34,871 nucleotides of DNA from Microbacterium resistens NBRC 103078 (GCF_001552355.1 NZ_BCRA01000064.1:1-34871); one strand, 5' to 3'; counted from the first letter of the stretch, positions 18,336 through 28,331 are shown. A program made the numbers and translations. The notes: generated from the sequence alone by a model not told the origin.

Positions 18336-20503
18336 CCGCGCCCGCGGCGACGCGGACCGCCGTCGCAGCGTCGCGGCGGGCTCGGGGATTCCGGCCGGAC
18401 ATCCAGGCGCTGCGCGCCGTCGCGATCGCGCTGGTGGTGGCGAACCATCTCTGGCCGTCCGTCCTCACCGGCGGGTACGTCGGTGTCGACGTGTTCTTCG
18501 TGATCTCCGGGTTCCTCATCACCGGGCACCTCGTCGCGGAACTCCGCCGGGACGGACGGGTACGCCTGGGTGCGTTCTACGCCCGACGGATCCGTCGGCT
18601 CCTCCCCGCGGCGCTCCTGGTGCTGTTCGTGACGATCGTCGGGGTGTGGGTCCTGCTCCCTCCGACGCGGTGGACCGACAACGCCCTCCAGACGATCGCC
18701 AGCGCGGTGTACGTGGAGAACTGGACGCTCGCGGGGCTCTCGGTCGACTACTCGGCGCACAATGGCGCCGCGAGCGCGGTCCAGCACTACTGGTCGCTGT
18801 CGGTGGAGGAGCAGTTCTACCTGGTCTGGCCGGTGCTGCTGCTGGCGGCGTTCCTGCTGCTCGCGCGCCGGCGCCGGGCCAACGGCCCGGTGACGACGCG
18901 GTCGCAGAACCCCGTCTGGACCGTCGACGCCGCATCCACCGGCTGGCTGCTCGCGAGCGTGGCCGGGGGCGTGGCGGCGGTCTCCCTCACCCTCAGCGTC
19001 CTGTTCACCGCGGCCGCGCCGGCCCCGGCGTACTTCGTCACGTTCACCCGGATGTGGGAGTTCGCGGCGGGCGCTCTCGTCGCCCTGGTCCCCGGCGCCG
19101 TGTTCGCCCGCTTCGGCACCTCCGTGGCCGCGGCGGTCGCGGTCGTGGGCGCGGCCGCCATCGCGGTCTCGGCCGTGCTGTTCGACTCCCGGACCCCTTT
19201 CCCGTCGGCGGCGGCGCTGCTGCCGGTCCTCGGCACGGTGCTGGTGCTGGTCGCCGGTACCGGGCGTCCCGCCCTGCCGGTGCTGTCGCGCGTGACGCAC
19301 AGCCGTCCCGTGCAGTGGCTCGGCGACGTCTCCTATTCGCTGTACCTGTGGCACTGGCCGCTGATCATCCTGATCCCGTTCCTGCTGCGTCATCCCCTCA
19401 CGCTCCCCGTCGAGCTCGGCGTGCTCGGTGTCGCCCTCGTGCTCGCGGGGGTCACGCGGCGTCTCGTCGAGGTCCCGGCGCAGCGCTCGCCCTGGTGGCG
19501 CACGACGCGGCGAGCACTGCTGGGGATGGGCGCGATGATGCTCGTCGTGGTGACGACGGCCGGTGCGGCCGCGCTCGCCGGATCCACACGTGCGGCACCC
19601 GTGCCGGTGGGAGAGCCGATCGCCCTTCCCGCCGGTGTCCCCGCGGACTGCGCCGGACCCGGGGCTCTGCTGCCGGGCAGCGGCTGCGACCCCTCGCTCG
19701 CCGTGGCGGAGCCGGTCGTCTCCGACGCCGATGCGTACTACGCGCTGGCGCCCGAGTGCGCGGCGTACGACGACCGACTGCGGATGGACGACCGCCAGAC
19801 GACCAGGGAGTGCGACTTCGGCGACGGCCCGCGCGTGTGGCTCGTCGGAGACTCGCACGCGGAGCAGTGGCAGGGGGCCCTGTTCGCGATCGCCCGCGAG
19901 CGGGGCTGGCGGCTCACCATCAGCACGTTCCCGGGGTGTCCGGCGGCCGATGTCCCGTTCATCGGGTTCGACACGGAGTGGGGTCCGGTGGACTACGAGC
20001 GCTGCCGGACGTGGGCGGCGCAGCTCACCGAGACCCTCGTGAGCGAGTCTCCGGATCTCGTCATCACCTCGATGGCGGCGCGACAGCAGCTCGTCGCGGA
20101 CGAGGCGGGCGTGGGACACGACGCGGTGTTCGCCGACGGGCTCCGCCGGACCTGGTCGCGGTGGACCGACGCCGGGATCCGGATCCTCCCGATCATCGAC
20201 ATCCCGCTCAACGCGGATGTGCGCGATCCCGACTGCGTGGTGCTGCGCGCCTCGTCGCCGGAGCAGTGCGCCGTCCCCCGCGACGCGGCCCTCCCGCCGG
20301 ACCCCCTCGTCCTGGCGACCGCGTCGGCACAGGAGGGCGTCCATCCGGTCGACCTGAGCGACCGGTTCTGCGACGCCGAGCGGTGCTTTGCCGCGGTGGG
20401 AGGCATGCCCGTCTACTTCGACGCGGATCACATGAGCGGACCGTACGCGGCGCGGCTCGCCCCGGATCTCCTCCCCGCCATCGACCGTGCGCTGTCCGAT
20501 TGA
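18332..20503 (+). CDS. Acyltransferase-3 / SGNH-hydrolase fusion (OafA-like O-acyltransferase)
   Basis: A 723-residue membrane protein that probably O-acetylates a surface glycan on the outer face. The N-terminal half has about ten helices with the family motifs RPDIQALRAVAI, a conserved His in VVANHLWP (39), GVDVFFVISGFLITGHL and YWSLSVEEQFYLVWP (154-167). The C-terminal half is an SGNH domain with GDSHAEQW (D507-H509) and the D-x-x-H pair FDADH (697-700). The start is GTG at 18332, coupled to the rmlC-rmlD stop, so the gene is expressed with the rhamnose operon. This suggests a rhamnose-containing polymer as substrate, but that is inferred. All key motifs are intact, unlike the remnant at 2305. 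Confidence 0.9.
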   Translation: MTAPAATRTAVAASRRARGFRPDIQALRAVAIALVVANHLWPSVLTGGYVGVDVFFVISGFLITGHLVAELRRDGRVRLGAFYARRIRRLLPAALLVLFVTIVGVWVLLPPTRWTDNALQTIASAVYVENWTLAGLSVDYSAHNGAASAVQHYWSLSVEEQFYLVWPVLLLAAFLLLARRRRANGPVTTRSQNPVWTVDAASTGWLLASVAGGVAAVSLTLSVLFTAAAPAPAYFVTFTRMWEFAAGALVALVPGAVFARFGTSVAAAVAVVGAAAIAVSAVLFDSRTPFPSAAALLPVLGTVLVLVAGTGRPALPVLSRVTHSRPVQWLGDVSYSLYLWHWPLIILIPFLLRHPLTLPVELGVLGVALVLAGVTRRLVEVPAQRSPWWRTTRRALLGMGAMMLVVVTTAGAAALAGSTRAAPVPVGEPIALPAGVPADCAGPGALLPGSGCDPSLAVAEPVVSDADAYYALAPECAAYDDRLRMDDRQTTRECDFGDGPRVWLVGDSHAEQWQGALFAIARERGWRLTISTFPGCPAADVPFIGFDTEWGPVDYERCRTWAAQLTETLVSESPDLVITSMAARQQLVADEAGVGHDAVFADGLRRTWSRWTDAGIRILPIIDIPLNADVRDPDCVVLRASSPEQCAVPRDAALPPDPLVLATASAQEGVHPVDLSDRFCDAERCFAAVGGMPVYFDADHMSGPYAARLAPDLLPAIDRALSD

Positions 20504-20535
20504 GGATGCTCCCAGCGGGGATCAGGGGAACCCCG

Positions 20536-20541
20536 TAGACT
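20536..20541 (+). promoter_or_regulatory. Possible -10 box before the second acyltransferase
   Basis: TAGACT lies in the 195-base gap between the two acyltransferase genes, 158 bases before the ATG at 20699. It would give a leader of about 150 bases. No TTGACA-like -35 is seen at the right distance. Confidence 0.35.
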
Positions 20542-20648
20542 CGCTCATCGACCCCGACATCGTCGCGCGCTCGTCCATCGCCCCACGACGAGGTGGACGC
20601 CGCACGAGACGCGCCGCAACCCGAACGACCTTTGGAGCGCCCTCCCGC

Positions 20649-20702
20649 ATGCTGTATCCCGACCCGCACCCCGACGCCTCGTCCGAGGAGGGACGGCGAT
20701 GA
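20649..20702 (+). other. Possible 17-residue leader peptide upstream of acyltransferase 2
   Basis: An ATG at 20649 opens a short frame, MLYPDPHPDASSEEGRR, that ends at TGA 20700-20702 and overlaps the ATG of the next gene (ATGA). A weak TTTGGAG lies 11 bases before it. It could couple translation or act as a leader, but the acyltransferase has its own good ribosome site (GAGGAGGGA) within this frame, so chance is likely. Confidence 0.2.
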
Positions 20703-22783
20703 CCGGGGTACTGGCGGAGGAGAAGCGTCCCGCGTCCTCGGCCGCGGCGAAGAGGACCGGTCCTGCACGGACGCTGTCGGCGGACGGGACCGCGGGCTAC
20801 CGCGCTGACATCGACGGGCTGCGGGCGCTCGCGATCCTCCTCGTGGTCGTTTACCACGTCTGGCTCGGCCGGGTGTCGGGCGGTGTCGACGTCTTCCTGA
20901 TGATCTCGGCGTTCTTCCTCACGGCCTCGCTCGCGCGCCGGGCCGCCGGGGGAGGGCGGCTGCATCTCGGCCGGTACTGGCTGCGCAAGTTCCGGCGTCT
21001 GGTCCCCGCGGCCAGCGTGACGCTCATCGGCGTCCTGGCGACGGCGTACTTCCTGTTCCCGGCCACCGACTGGCCGAGACTGTGGCAGGAGACGCTGGCG
21101 AGCCAGTTCTACTACGAGAACTGGTCCCTGGCCTTCAACGAGGTCGACTACTACGCGCGCGACGGTGCGATCGCGAGCCCGCTGCAGCACTTCTGGTCGC
21201 TCTCGGTGCAGGGTCAGGTGTTCGTCCTGTGGCCGTTGCTCATCGGCCTCGTCACCCTGCTGTTCCTCAAGCGACGTCACTGGATCCGTCCGGCCCTCGT
21301 CGTGGTGTTCGCGGCGGTGTTCGCCGTCTCGCTGTGGTTCTCGATCGTCGAGACCCAGGCGAACCAGCAGTTCGCCTACTTCGACACCCGCACCCGCCTG
21401 TGGGAGTTCGCCGCCGGATCCCTCGTCGCCCTGGTGCTGCCGTCGGTCCGGCTCTGGCCCTGGCTCCGCGCGTCGCTGGGATGGATCGGGCTCGCCGGCA
21501 TCGTCGCCTGCGGCATCGTGCTCGACGTCCAGGGCGGGTTCCCCGGCTACCTGGCGCTGTGGCCCGTGCTCTGCACTGCGTTCGTCATCGTCTCCGGCGA
21601 GGGCGCCGTGCGCGGGTCGCCGGTGCGGCTGCTGTCCGCCAAGCCCCTCCTGTTCCTCGGGCGTGACGCGTATGCGCTGTACCTGATCCACTGGCCGGTG
21701 CTCATCACGTGGATCGTGGTCAGCGGCACCGGGCACCCGGATCTGGCCGCCGGGGCAGCGATCATCGGCATCTCGCTCGTGCTCGCGCGGATCCTGTCCG
21801 CCCTCGTGGAATCGCCGTTGCGACGCGCGAAGATCCTGGACCGCTCCTGGTCGCTGAGCGCGGTCGTCGTGCTCGTCTGCGTGGGCCTCGTGGGGGCCAC
21901 CACCTGGGGATGGCAGGCGCGCGAGCAGGAGAAGGCGGCCGAGATCATGGCCTCGGCCTCTGCGCAGGGGTATCCGGGCGCGGGGCAGCTGGACACCCCG
22001 CTGGACATCACCGACCCGGGTGCGCCGCTCATCCCGGTCGCGACCGAGCTGTCGGCCGAGTGGGTCGCCGTCGGCGGTCCGTGCAGCGGCCGGTTCGCGC
22101 CCGCCGACGACGTGCTCAGCGGGTCCTGCGACCAGAGCCCGCACGCGCTCGACGCCGACCGGACCGTGCTCGTCATCGGCGACTCGCACGCGCAGCAGCT
22201 CGCCACGCCTCTGGAGCGCGTCGCCGACGAGCGCGGCATCGGCGTCGTGACGCTGCTCAAGGGCGGGTGCACGATCGGCGCCGACGAGGAGGACCGGGGC
22301 GTGGGCGGCCCGGCGTGCCAGGACTGGCTCGGCGCCGCCCTCGCATATGCCGTCGACCTCGCGCCGGACGCGGTCTACGTCGTGACCACCCGGGCGTCCG
22401 CCGCCGAGCCGGAACGGCTGCTGCGCGGCGTCGAGACCTCGCTGTCGACCCTCCTCGACGCCGACATCCCGGTCCTCGGGGTCCGCGACAACCCGCGCTT
22501 CGCCTTCGACATGTACGAGTGCGTCGCCGGCGCCGATGACGGCGAGGACTGCGCGGTGCCCATCGAGGACGCGCTGGGGGAGGACGACCCGATGATGCGG
22601 CTGGACGAGCGCGTCATCCCGATCGACTACACGCCGTGGCTCTGCCCGGATGGCGTCTGCGAGGGCGTGATCGGCAACATCGCGCTCTACATCGACGACA
22701 ACCACCTGTCGCGGGTGTACGGCGAGACCCTCGCCCCCGTCCTGGCGCGGATGCTCGACCGCAACGGGATCCTGCCGCGCTGA
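20699..22783 (+). CDS. Acyltransferase-3 / SGNH-hydrolase fusion, second copy, divergent motifs
   Basis: A 694-residue protein with the same two-domain plan as its upstream neighbour. The membrane half has YRADIDGLRALAILLVV, VVYHVWLG with the conserved His (about 53), GGVDVFLMISAFFLTASL and QHFWSLSVQGQVFVLWP. The usual E-E-Q-F-Y of the last motif is Q-G-Q-V-F here, a form I recall from a distinct actinobacterial subgroup. The SGNH half has GDSHAQQL (D495-H497) and the D-x-x-H pair DDNH (666-669), plus several Cys pairs for the outside domain. GAGGAGGGA precedes the ATG. Substrate is unknown; the two copies are too different to be a recent duplication. Confidence 0.88.
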   Translation: MTGVLAEEKRPASSAAAKRTGPARTLSADGTAGYRADIDGLRALAILLVVVYHVWLGRVSGGVDVFLMISAFFLTASLARRAAGGGRLHLGRYWLRKFRRLVPAASVTLIGVLATAYFLFPATDWPRLWQETLASQFYYENWSLAFNEVDYYARDGAIASPLQHFWSLSVQGQVFVLWPLLIGLVTLLFLKRRHWIRPALVVVFAAVFAVSLWFSIVETQANQQFAYFDTRTRLWEFAAGSLVALVLPSVRLWPWLRASLGWIGLAGIVACGIVLDVQGGFPGYLALWPVLCTAFVIVSGEGAVRGSPVRLLSAKPLLFLGRDAYALYLIHWPVLITWIVVSGTGHPDLAAGAAIIGISLVLARILSALVESPLRRAKILDRSWSLSAVVVLVCVGLVGATTWGWQAREQEKAAEIMASASAQGYPGAGQLDTPLDITDPGAPLIPVATELSAEWVAVGGPCSGRFAPADDVLSGSCDQSPHALDADRTVLVIGDSHAQQLATPLERVADERGIGVVTLLKGGCTIGADEEDRGVGGPACQDWLGAALAYAVDLAPDAVYVVTTRASAAEPERLLRGVETSLSTLLDADIPVLGVRDNPRFAFDMYECVAGADDGEDCAVPIEDALGEDDPMMRLDERVIPIDYTPWLCPDGVCEGVIGNIALYIDDNHLSRVYGETLAPVLARMLDRNGILPR

Positions 22784-22817
22784 GTCGCGCCTCAAGAGTC
22801 CGCACAGCGGCGCCCGG

Positions 22818-22823
22818 TAGACT
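22818..22823 (+). promoter_or_regulatory. Likely -10 box for the glf operon
   Basis: TAGACT in the 113-base gap before glf would start a leader of about 65 bases. The leader holds a short GGCC/GGCC hairpin and GAAAG, 8 bases before the ATG at 22897, as a possible ribosome site. Confidence 0.45.
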
Positions 22824-22863
22824 CTGTCTGTCGTGCGCCCGGCGTGGCGCACCTGCACGTTGA

Positions 22864-24033
<1,170 letters not shown>

Positions 24034-24047
24034 GGAAGAGCGAGGAC

Positions 24048-26003
24048 ATGGCTTCTGAGAAGAAGGCGCCCGGCGTCGAGGCCCAGGGCGCGCCGCAGTT
24101 CGTCACCGTCAACCACGCGGTGTTCCCGGTCGAAGGCGTCGCGGAGGTCTCCGCGCTCTACGTCGACACCGGCACCGGCGACGGATCCCAGCCCGGCGAG
24201 GCGTACGAGATCCTCGGCCGTCGCTCCATCCGGGTCTTCGCGCACCGCCGCGTCTCGCTGAGCACCTACTTCAACGCGTTCCCGGCCAGCTACTGGCAGC
24301 ACTGGACGAAGGTGCGCTCGGTGCGCCTGGTCGCGACCCTCGAGGGACGGGGGCTGCTGTCGGTCTACAAGTCGAGCGCCCGGGGCCGCGCCTCCGCGCT
24401 GGCGTCGCAGCGGTTCGACGGCGAGTCCGTCTCCTTCGACCTCCCGATCACGTCGTTCATCGACGGCGGCTCGTACTGGTTCGACATCGCCGCGGGCGCG
24501 GAGGACGCGACGCTGGTGTCGGCCGAATGGCAGGTCGAGGCGCCGGAGGGGTGGACGCCGGGGAAGGCGACCGTCGGGATCACGACGTTCAACCGCCCCT
24601 CGTACTGCCTGAACCAGATCATCGCGGTCGGGCAGAACGAGCACGTCCATGACGTCATCGACCGCGTCGTGGTCGTGGACCAGGGCACCGACCTGGTCTC
24701 GGACCAGCCCGGCTTCGCCGAGGCGGCCGACCGGCTCGGATCGAAGCTCGCCATCATCCGTCAGCCCAACATGGGCGGATCCGGCGGCTTCTCCCGGGCC
24801 ATGCTGGAGTCGCTGGACTCGGAGGACAGCCGCTACGTGCTGCTCCTGGACGACGACGCGATCTCCGAGCCGGAGGCGATCGTCCGCGCCGTGCGCTTCG
24901 GGGACTTCGCGACCACGCCCACGATCGTCGGCGGCGGGATGCTCCACCTCGACGACCGCTCGGTGCTGTACACGCAGGGCGAGGTGTGGGACCCGCGGAA
25001 GAGCTGGATGCGTCCCTCGGGCGCGAGCGAGTACGACCACGACTTCGCCGAGGAGCCGCTGCGCGAGACCCCGGAGCTGCACCGCTACCTGGGCGCGGAC
25101 TTCAACGGCTGGTGGATGTGCCTGATCCCCACGCAGCTGCTGCGTGAGCTCGGGCTGTCGATCCCGGTGTTCCTCAAGTTCGACGACATCGAGTTCTCGC
25201 TGCGAGCCCGGGAGCGCGGCTACCCGACCGTGTGCCTGCCCGGGGTCGCCGTCTGGCACATGGCCTGGCACGACAAGGACCCTACCCGGACGTGGGAGGA
25301 GTACTTCATCCACCGCAACCGGGTGATCACGGGTCTGCTGCACTCGCACGTGAAGGGCGGCGGCTACCTGCCGCTGCACAGTCTCCTCGGAGACATCAAG
25401 CTGCTGTTCATGCTGCAGTACTCGTCCGTGCGGCTTCGTCACGAGGCGCTGTTCGACGTGTTCGGCGGACCCCACCGCCTCCCGGAGATGCTCCCGGTGA
25501 AACAGGCCGAGATCCGCGCGCTGCGCGGGGACTACATCGACTCCAAGGTGGTCGAGGATCTGCTGACGCTCCCGCCGGTGCGCCGCTCGTCGCGTGCACT
25601 GCTGGGTCGGGTCAGCCGGCCGACGAACCCGATCGCGGCGCTGATCCTGGCGGCCCGGGTCGGCGTGCGTCAGCTCCTCATCAAGCAGGCGTCGGGAAGC
25701 CGCCGCAACCCGGAGCGGATCATCCCCGCCCAGGACATCACGTGGTGGCGGTTCGCGGACATCGACTCGGCGCTCGTGACCTCCCCGGACGGGATCGGCG
25801 TGGCCTGGTACCAGCGCGACCGCGCGACCATGCACAAGTTCCTGTGGCGCAGCATCCGCCTGAACTGGCGGCTGTCGCGGCAGTGGAAGGCGCTGGCCGA
25901 CCAGTACGCCCAGCAGATGCCGGAGGTGACCTCCCCGGAGAGCTGGCGGCGCACGTTCGCCGCGGCGAGCGCGGCCGAGGAATCCGGCACGCACGCCGGG
26001 TGA
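24048..26003 (+). CDS. Galactofuranosyltransferase, GlfT2-like
   Basis: A 651-residue enzyme (mycobacterial GlfT2 has 637) expected to polymerise galactofuranose from UDP-Galf onto a lipid-linked acceptor. Residues 20-170 form a beta-rich domain (SIRVFAHRRVSLSTYFNAFPASYW). The GT-A domain follows: VGITTFNRPSYC (176-187), RQPNMGGSGGFSR (238-250), LLLDDDAISEPE (265-276) with the metal-binding D-D-D, FNGWWMC, FLKFDDIEFSLR (375-386) with the expected catalytic Asp, and WHMAWHDKD (403-411) with the metal His. The C-terminal 200 residues are helical. The ATG at 24048 follows GAGGAAGAG; an earlier start at 24012 would overlap glf. It lies between glf and the exporter genes. Confidence 0.93.
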   Translation: MASEKKAPGVEAQGAPQFVTVNHAVFPVEGVAEVSALYVDTGTGDGSQPGEAYEILGRRSIRVFAHRRVSLSTYFNAFPASYWQHWTKVRSVRLVATLEGRGLLSVYKSSARGRASALASQRFDGESVSFDLPITSFIDGGSYWFDIAAGAEDATLVSAEWQVEAPEGWTPGKATVGITTFNRPSYCLNQIIAVGQNEHVHDVIDRVVVVDQGTDLVSDQPGFAEAADRLGSKLAIIRQPNMGGSGGFSRAMLESLDSEDSRYVLLLDDDAISEPEAIVRAVRFGDFATTPTIVGGGMLHLDDRSVLYTQGEVWDPRKSWMRPSGASEYDHDFAEEPLRETPELHRYLGADFNGWWMCLIPTQLLRELGLSIPVFLKFDDIEFSLRARERGYPTVCLPGVAVWHMAWHDKDPTRTWEEYFIHRNRVITGLLHSHVKGGGYLPLHSLLGDIKLLFMLQYSSVRLRHEALFDVFGGPHRLPEMLPVKQAEIRALRGDYIDSKVVEDLLTLPPVRRSSRALLGRVSRPTNPIAALILAARVGVRQLLIKQASGSRRNPERIIPAQDITWWRFADIDSALVTSPDGIGVAWYQRDRATMHKFLWRSIRLNWRLSRQWKALADQYAQQMPEVTSPESWRRTFAAASAAEESGTHAG

Positions 26004-26019
26004 CGGAGGACGCGAAGAG

Positions 26020-26838
26020 GTGAGCGCCACGACGATCGGTGAGCCGGGCACGCCCCGGCGCTACCTGCATTCGTTGTGGCTGCTCTCGGCGCGGGATCTC
26101 AAGGTCCGCTATTCGACGAGCGTCCTCGGCTACCTGTGGAGCGTCCTCGATCCGCTCGCGATGAGCGTGATCTACTGGTTCGTCTTCACCCAGGTGTTCC
26201 ATCGCACGGTCGGGGAGGAGCCGTACATCCTCTTCCTCGTCAGCGCGCTGCTGCCGTGGGTGTGGTTCAACATCGCGGTGAAGGACTTCACGAGGGCGTT
26301 CCGCAAGGACGCTCGGCTGGTCCGCTCCACGGCGATCCCGCGCACGATCTGGGTGAACCGGACCGTGCTGAGCAAGGGCATGGAGTTCCTGTTCTCCCTC
26401 CCCGTGCTGGCGCTGTTCGTCGTCGTCAACCTCCTCACGGAGACCGATCCGTCGAAGGTCGTCCACATCGGCTGGGGGATCCTGCTGTTCCCCGTCGCGG
26501 TGATCCTGCAGGTCGTCCTCCTGGTGGGTCTCGGGTATCTGGTGGCCCCGCTGTGCGTCCTGTTCAGCGATCTCGAGCGCACCACCGGCCTCATCCTGCG
26601 CGCGCTGTTCTATGCGACGCCGATCATCTACAGCGTGAAGGACCTCCCCGGGGTCTTCGAGCACCTCGGCGCCTACAACCCGCTGACGGGGATCATGATC
26701 CTGTACCGGGTCGCCTTCTTCCCCGATCAGTGGGTGACGTACCCGGTCGTCGTCAGCGCCGTGATGAGCGTCGGCATCCTCGCCCTCGGGATCTTCGTCT
26801 TCCGTCGGCTCGAGCGCACGGTTCTGAAGGAGTTGTGA
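26020..26838 (+). CDS. ABC-2 galactan exporter, permease (Wzm-like)
   Basis: A 272-residue membrane protein with about six helices. LWLLSARDLKVRYSTSVLGYLWSVLDPLAMSVIYWFVF is the family N-terminus, and ARLVRSTAIPRTIWVNRTVLSKG is the cytosolic coupling stretch. Near the end AYNPLTGIMILYRVAFFP matches the conserved P-L-T/N motif. Together with the next gene it resembles the mycobacterial galactan exporter (Rv3783/Rv3781). The GTG start at 26020 has GGAGG upstream, and its stop overlaps the ATPase start by one base (TGATG). Given its position after glf and glfT2-like genes, the cargo is most likely a galactofuranan lipid. Confidence 0.92.
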   Translation: MSATTIGEPGTPRRYLHSLWLLSARDLKVRYSTSVLGYLWSVLDPLAMSVIYWFVFTQVFHRTVGEEPYILFLVSALLPWVWFNIAVKDFTRAFRKDARLVRSTAIPRTIWVNRTVLSKGMEFLFSLPVLALFVVVNLLTETDPSKVVHIGWGILLFPVAVILQVVLLVGLGYLVAPLCVLFSDLERTTGLILRALFYATPIIYSVKDLPGVFEHLGAYNPLTGIMILYRVAFFPDQWVTYPVVVSAVMSVGILALGIFVFRRLERTVLKEL

Positions 26839-27572
26839 TGTCAGCGGCCATCACCGTCGACGGAGTCGGCGTCCGCTTCCGGACTCGCCGGCGCGGGCGC
26901 CCCAACTTCAAGGACCTGTTCGGGGGCTCATCCCGACGCTCGCGTTCGGGCGAGTTCTGGGCGCTGCGGGACGTCTCCTTCACCGTCCAGAAGGGGGAGT
27001 CCATCGGTGTGGTCGGGCGCAACGGACAGGGCAAGTCGACCCTGCTGCGCCTCGTGGCCGGGGTGCTGCTCGCCGACGAGGGGACGGTCCGGGTCAACGG
27101 CGGCGTCGCGCCGCTCATCGAGCTCACCGGCGGGTTCGTCGGCGACCTCACCGTCCGGGAGAACGTCCGGATGACCGCCGGCCTGCACGGCATGTCCAAG
27201 GCCGAGGTCAGCCGCCGGTACGACGGGATCATCGCATTCGCGGAGCTCGAGGACTTCCAGGAGACGCCCTACAAGCATCTCTCCAACGGCATGAAGGTGC
27301 GCCTGGCGTTCTCCGTCGTGTCGCAGCTGGACGAGCCCATCCTGCTCGTTGACGAGGTTCTCGCGGTGGGGGACAAGGCGTTCCGCGACAAGTGCTACCG
27401 CCGGATCGACGAGTTGCTCGCCGAGGGGCGGACCCTGTTCTTCGTCTCGCACAGCGAACGCGATCTGCGACGCTTCTGCACACGCGGGCTCTATCTGAAC
27501 AAGGGTTCGCTCGTCCTCGACGCGCCGCTGGACGAGGTGCTGGAGCGCTACGACGCCGACCACGCGTCGTAA
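26838..27572 (+). CDS. ABC-2 galactan exporter, ATP-binding protein (Wzt-like)
   Basis: A 244-residue ATPase. Walker A GRNGQGKST (60-68), signature LSNGM (148-152), Walker B ILLVDE (168-173) and the switch His of FVSHS (205) are all present. RPNFKDLFGG near the start and VAPLIELTGGFVGDLTVREN are typical of glycan exporters. Like the ATPase at 470 it lacks a C-terminal sugar-binding domain. The two ATPases differ clearly in sequence (GYNGSGKST versus GRNGQGKST; YSSGM versus LSNGM), so they belong to two separate transporters rather than a recent duplication. It ends the glf operon; a large hairpin follows. Confidence 0.93.
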   Translation: MSAAITVDGVGVRFRTRRRGRPNFKDLFGGSSRRSRSGEFWALRDVSFTVQKGESIGVVGRNGQGKSTLLRLVAGVLLADEGTVRVNGGVAPLIELTGGFVGDLTVRENVRMTAGLHGMSKAEVSRRYDGIIAFAELEDFQETPYKHLSNGMKVRLAFSVVSQLDEPILLVDEVLAVGDKAFRDKCYRRIDELLAEGRTLFFVSHSERDLRRFCTRGLYLNKGSLVLDAPLDEVLERYDADHAS

Positions 27573-27593
27573 CGAGCCCGAGCCAGCTCGTCG

Positions 27594-27670
27594 AAACCCC
27601 CTCTCGTCGTCCAGACCCCCTCTGAGACACGTATTTGTGAGGGGGTCTCGAGGCCCCGAGGGGGTCTCGA
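27594..27670. repeat. Clustered CCCCCTC / GAGGGGGTCTCGA repeats
   Basis: Two C-rich copies (ACCCCCTCT, around 27597 and 27615) are followed by two copies of GAGGGGGTCTCGA (27639-27651 and 27658-27670), the latter in the opposite sense. Several alternative stems can form. This looks like a mobile or dispersed intergenic repeat used as a terminator. Confidence 0.65.
27613..27648. terminator. Hairpin between convergent operons
   Basis: AGACCCCCTC (27613-27622) and GAGGGGGTCT (27639-27648) form a perfect 10-bp stem around a 16-base loop. It lies between the glf operon end (27572) and the unknown protein end (27692), so it could stop transcription from both sides. There is no long T-tract. Confidence 0.6.
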
Positions 27671-27691
27671 CACCAAGGGGAGGGGACGGGG

Positions 27692-28330
27692 TCAGAGGCC
27701 GATCAGGGCGCGCAGGGACGCGAGGGCTCCCTTCGCCGCGTCGAGCGCCGGCTGCGTGTCGGATCCGGCCTCGGCGGCACCGCGCAGGTCCGCCAGGCGC
27801 GCGGCGTAGTCGCCGAGCGCGGCCGGCCAGCTCTCCGCCAGCGACGAGGGCGCCGGGGTGTCGTTGAGGATCTGGGCGTCCTGCTGGAGCTGGTCGACCA
27901 CGTCCAGCGCCTCCTGCCCCGTCGTGCCCGTCACCATGTCGAGCCCGTTGACGGCGTCGTCCAGACGCGGGGCCACCGAGCCACGGAAGGTCTCGACGTC
28001 GGGATCCGGCGGCGGAGGCTGCTCGGTCGGGGGAACGGTCGGATCCGGGGTCGGCGCGGGCGTGGTCGGTGCCGGGGAGGGCGCCGTCGTCGGGGACGGG
28101 CCCCCGCTCGGCGTGGGCGAGGGCGTCCCGGTCGGACTGGACGACGCCGAGGGCGAGGAGGTCGGGTCCGGCCCCGGTGCGCCCTTCGGGATCATGAAGA
28201 AGACCAGCAGCGCCGCGATGAGGACGACCACCAGCACGAGGATCACGATGAGGGCGGCGCGGCCCTTCCGGTTCCGTTCTGGCGGGAAGACCCACTCCGC
28301 CCGGGGCTGCGTCGGCTGCTGATCGCTCAT
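27692..28330 (-). CDS. Single-pass membrane protein with Pro/Thr-rich linker and small helical domain, unknown function
   Basis: The 212-residue product has a short cytosolic N-terminus (about 24 residues, ending NRKGR), one strong membrane helix (ALIVILVLVVVLIAALLVFFM, about 26-46), a Pro/Thr/Ser-rich linker (about 50-110), and a helical domain of about 100 residues (VETFRGSVAPRLDDAVNGLD onward) outside the cell. There are no Cys or recognisable catalytic motifs. I do not recognise the family. It starts one base after the stop of the GlfT1-like gene, so both are on one message. A role as an accessory or anchor of galactan synthesis or export is a guess from position. It converges on the galactan exporter. 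Confidence 0.85.
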   Translation of the reverse strand: MSDQQPTQPRAEWVFPPERNRKGRAALIVILVLVVVLIAALLVFFMIPKGAPGPDPTSSPSASSSPTGTPSPTPSGGPSPTTAPSPAPTTPAPTPDPTVPPTEQPPPPDPDVETFRGSVAPRLDDAVNGLDMVTGTTGQEALDVVDQLQQDAQILNDTPAPSSLAESWPAALGDYAARLADLRGAAEAGSDTQPALDAAKGALASLRALIGL

Positions 28331-28331
28331 G

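Noticed and set aside
18092..20431. A 779-codon minus-strand frame over the first acyltransferase.
   Set aside because: Low-complexity Arg/Gly/Glu/His-rich translation, no motif; the sense strand encodes a well-supported AT3-SGNH protein.
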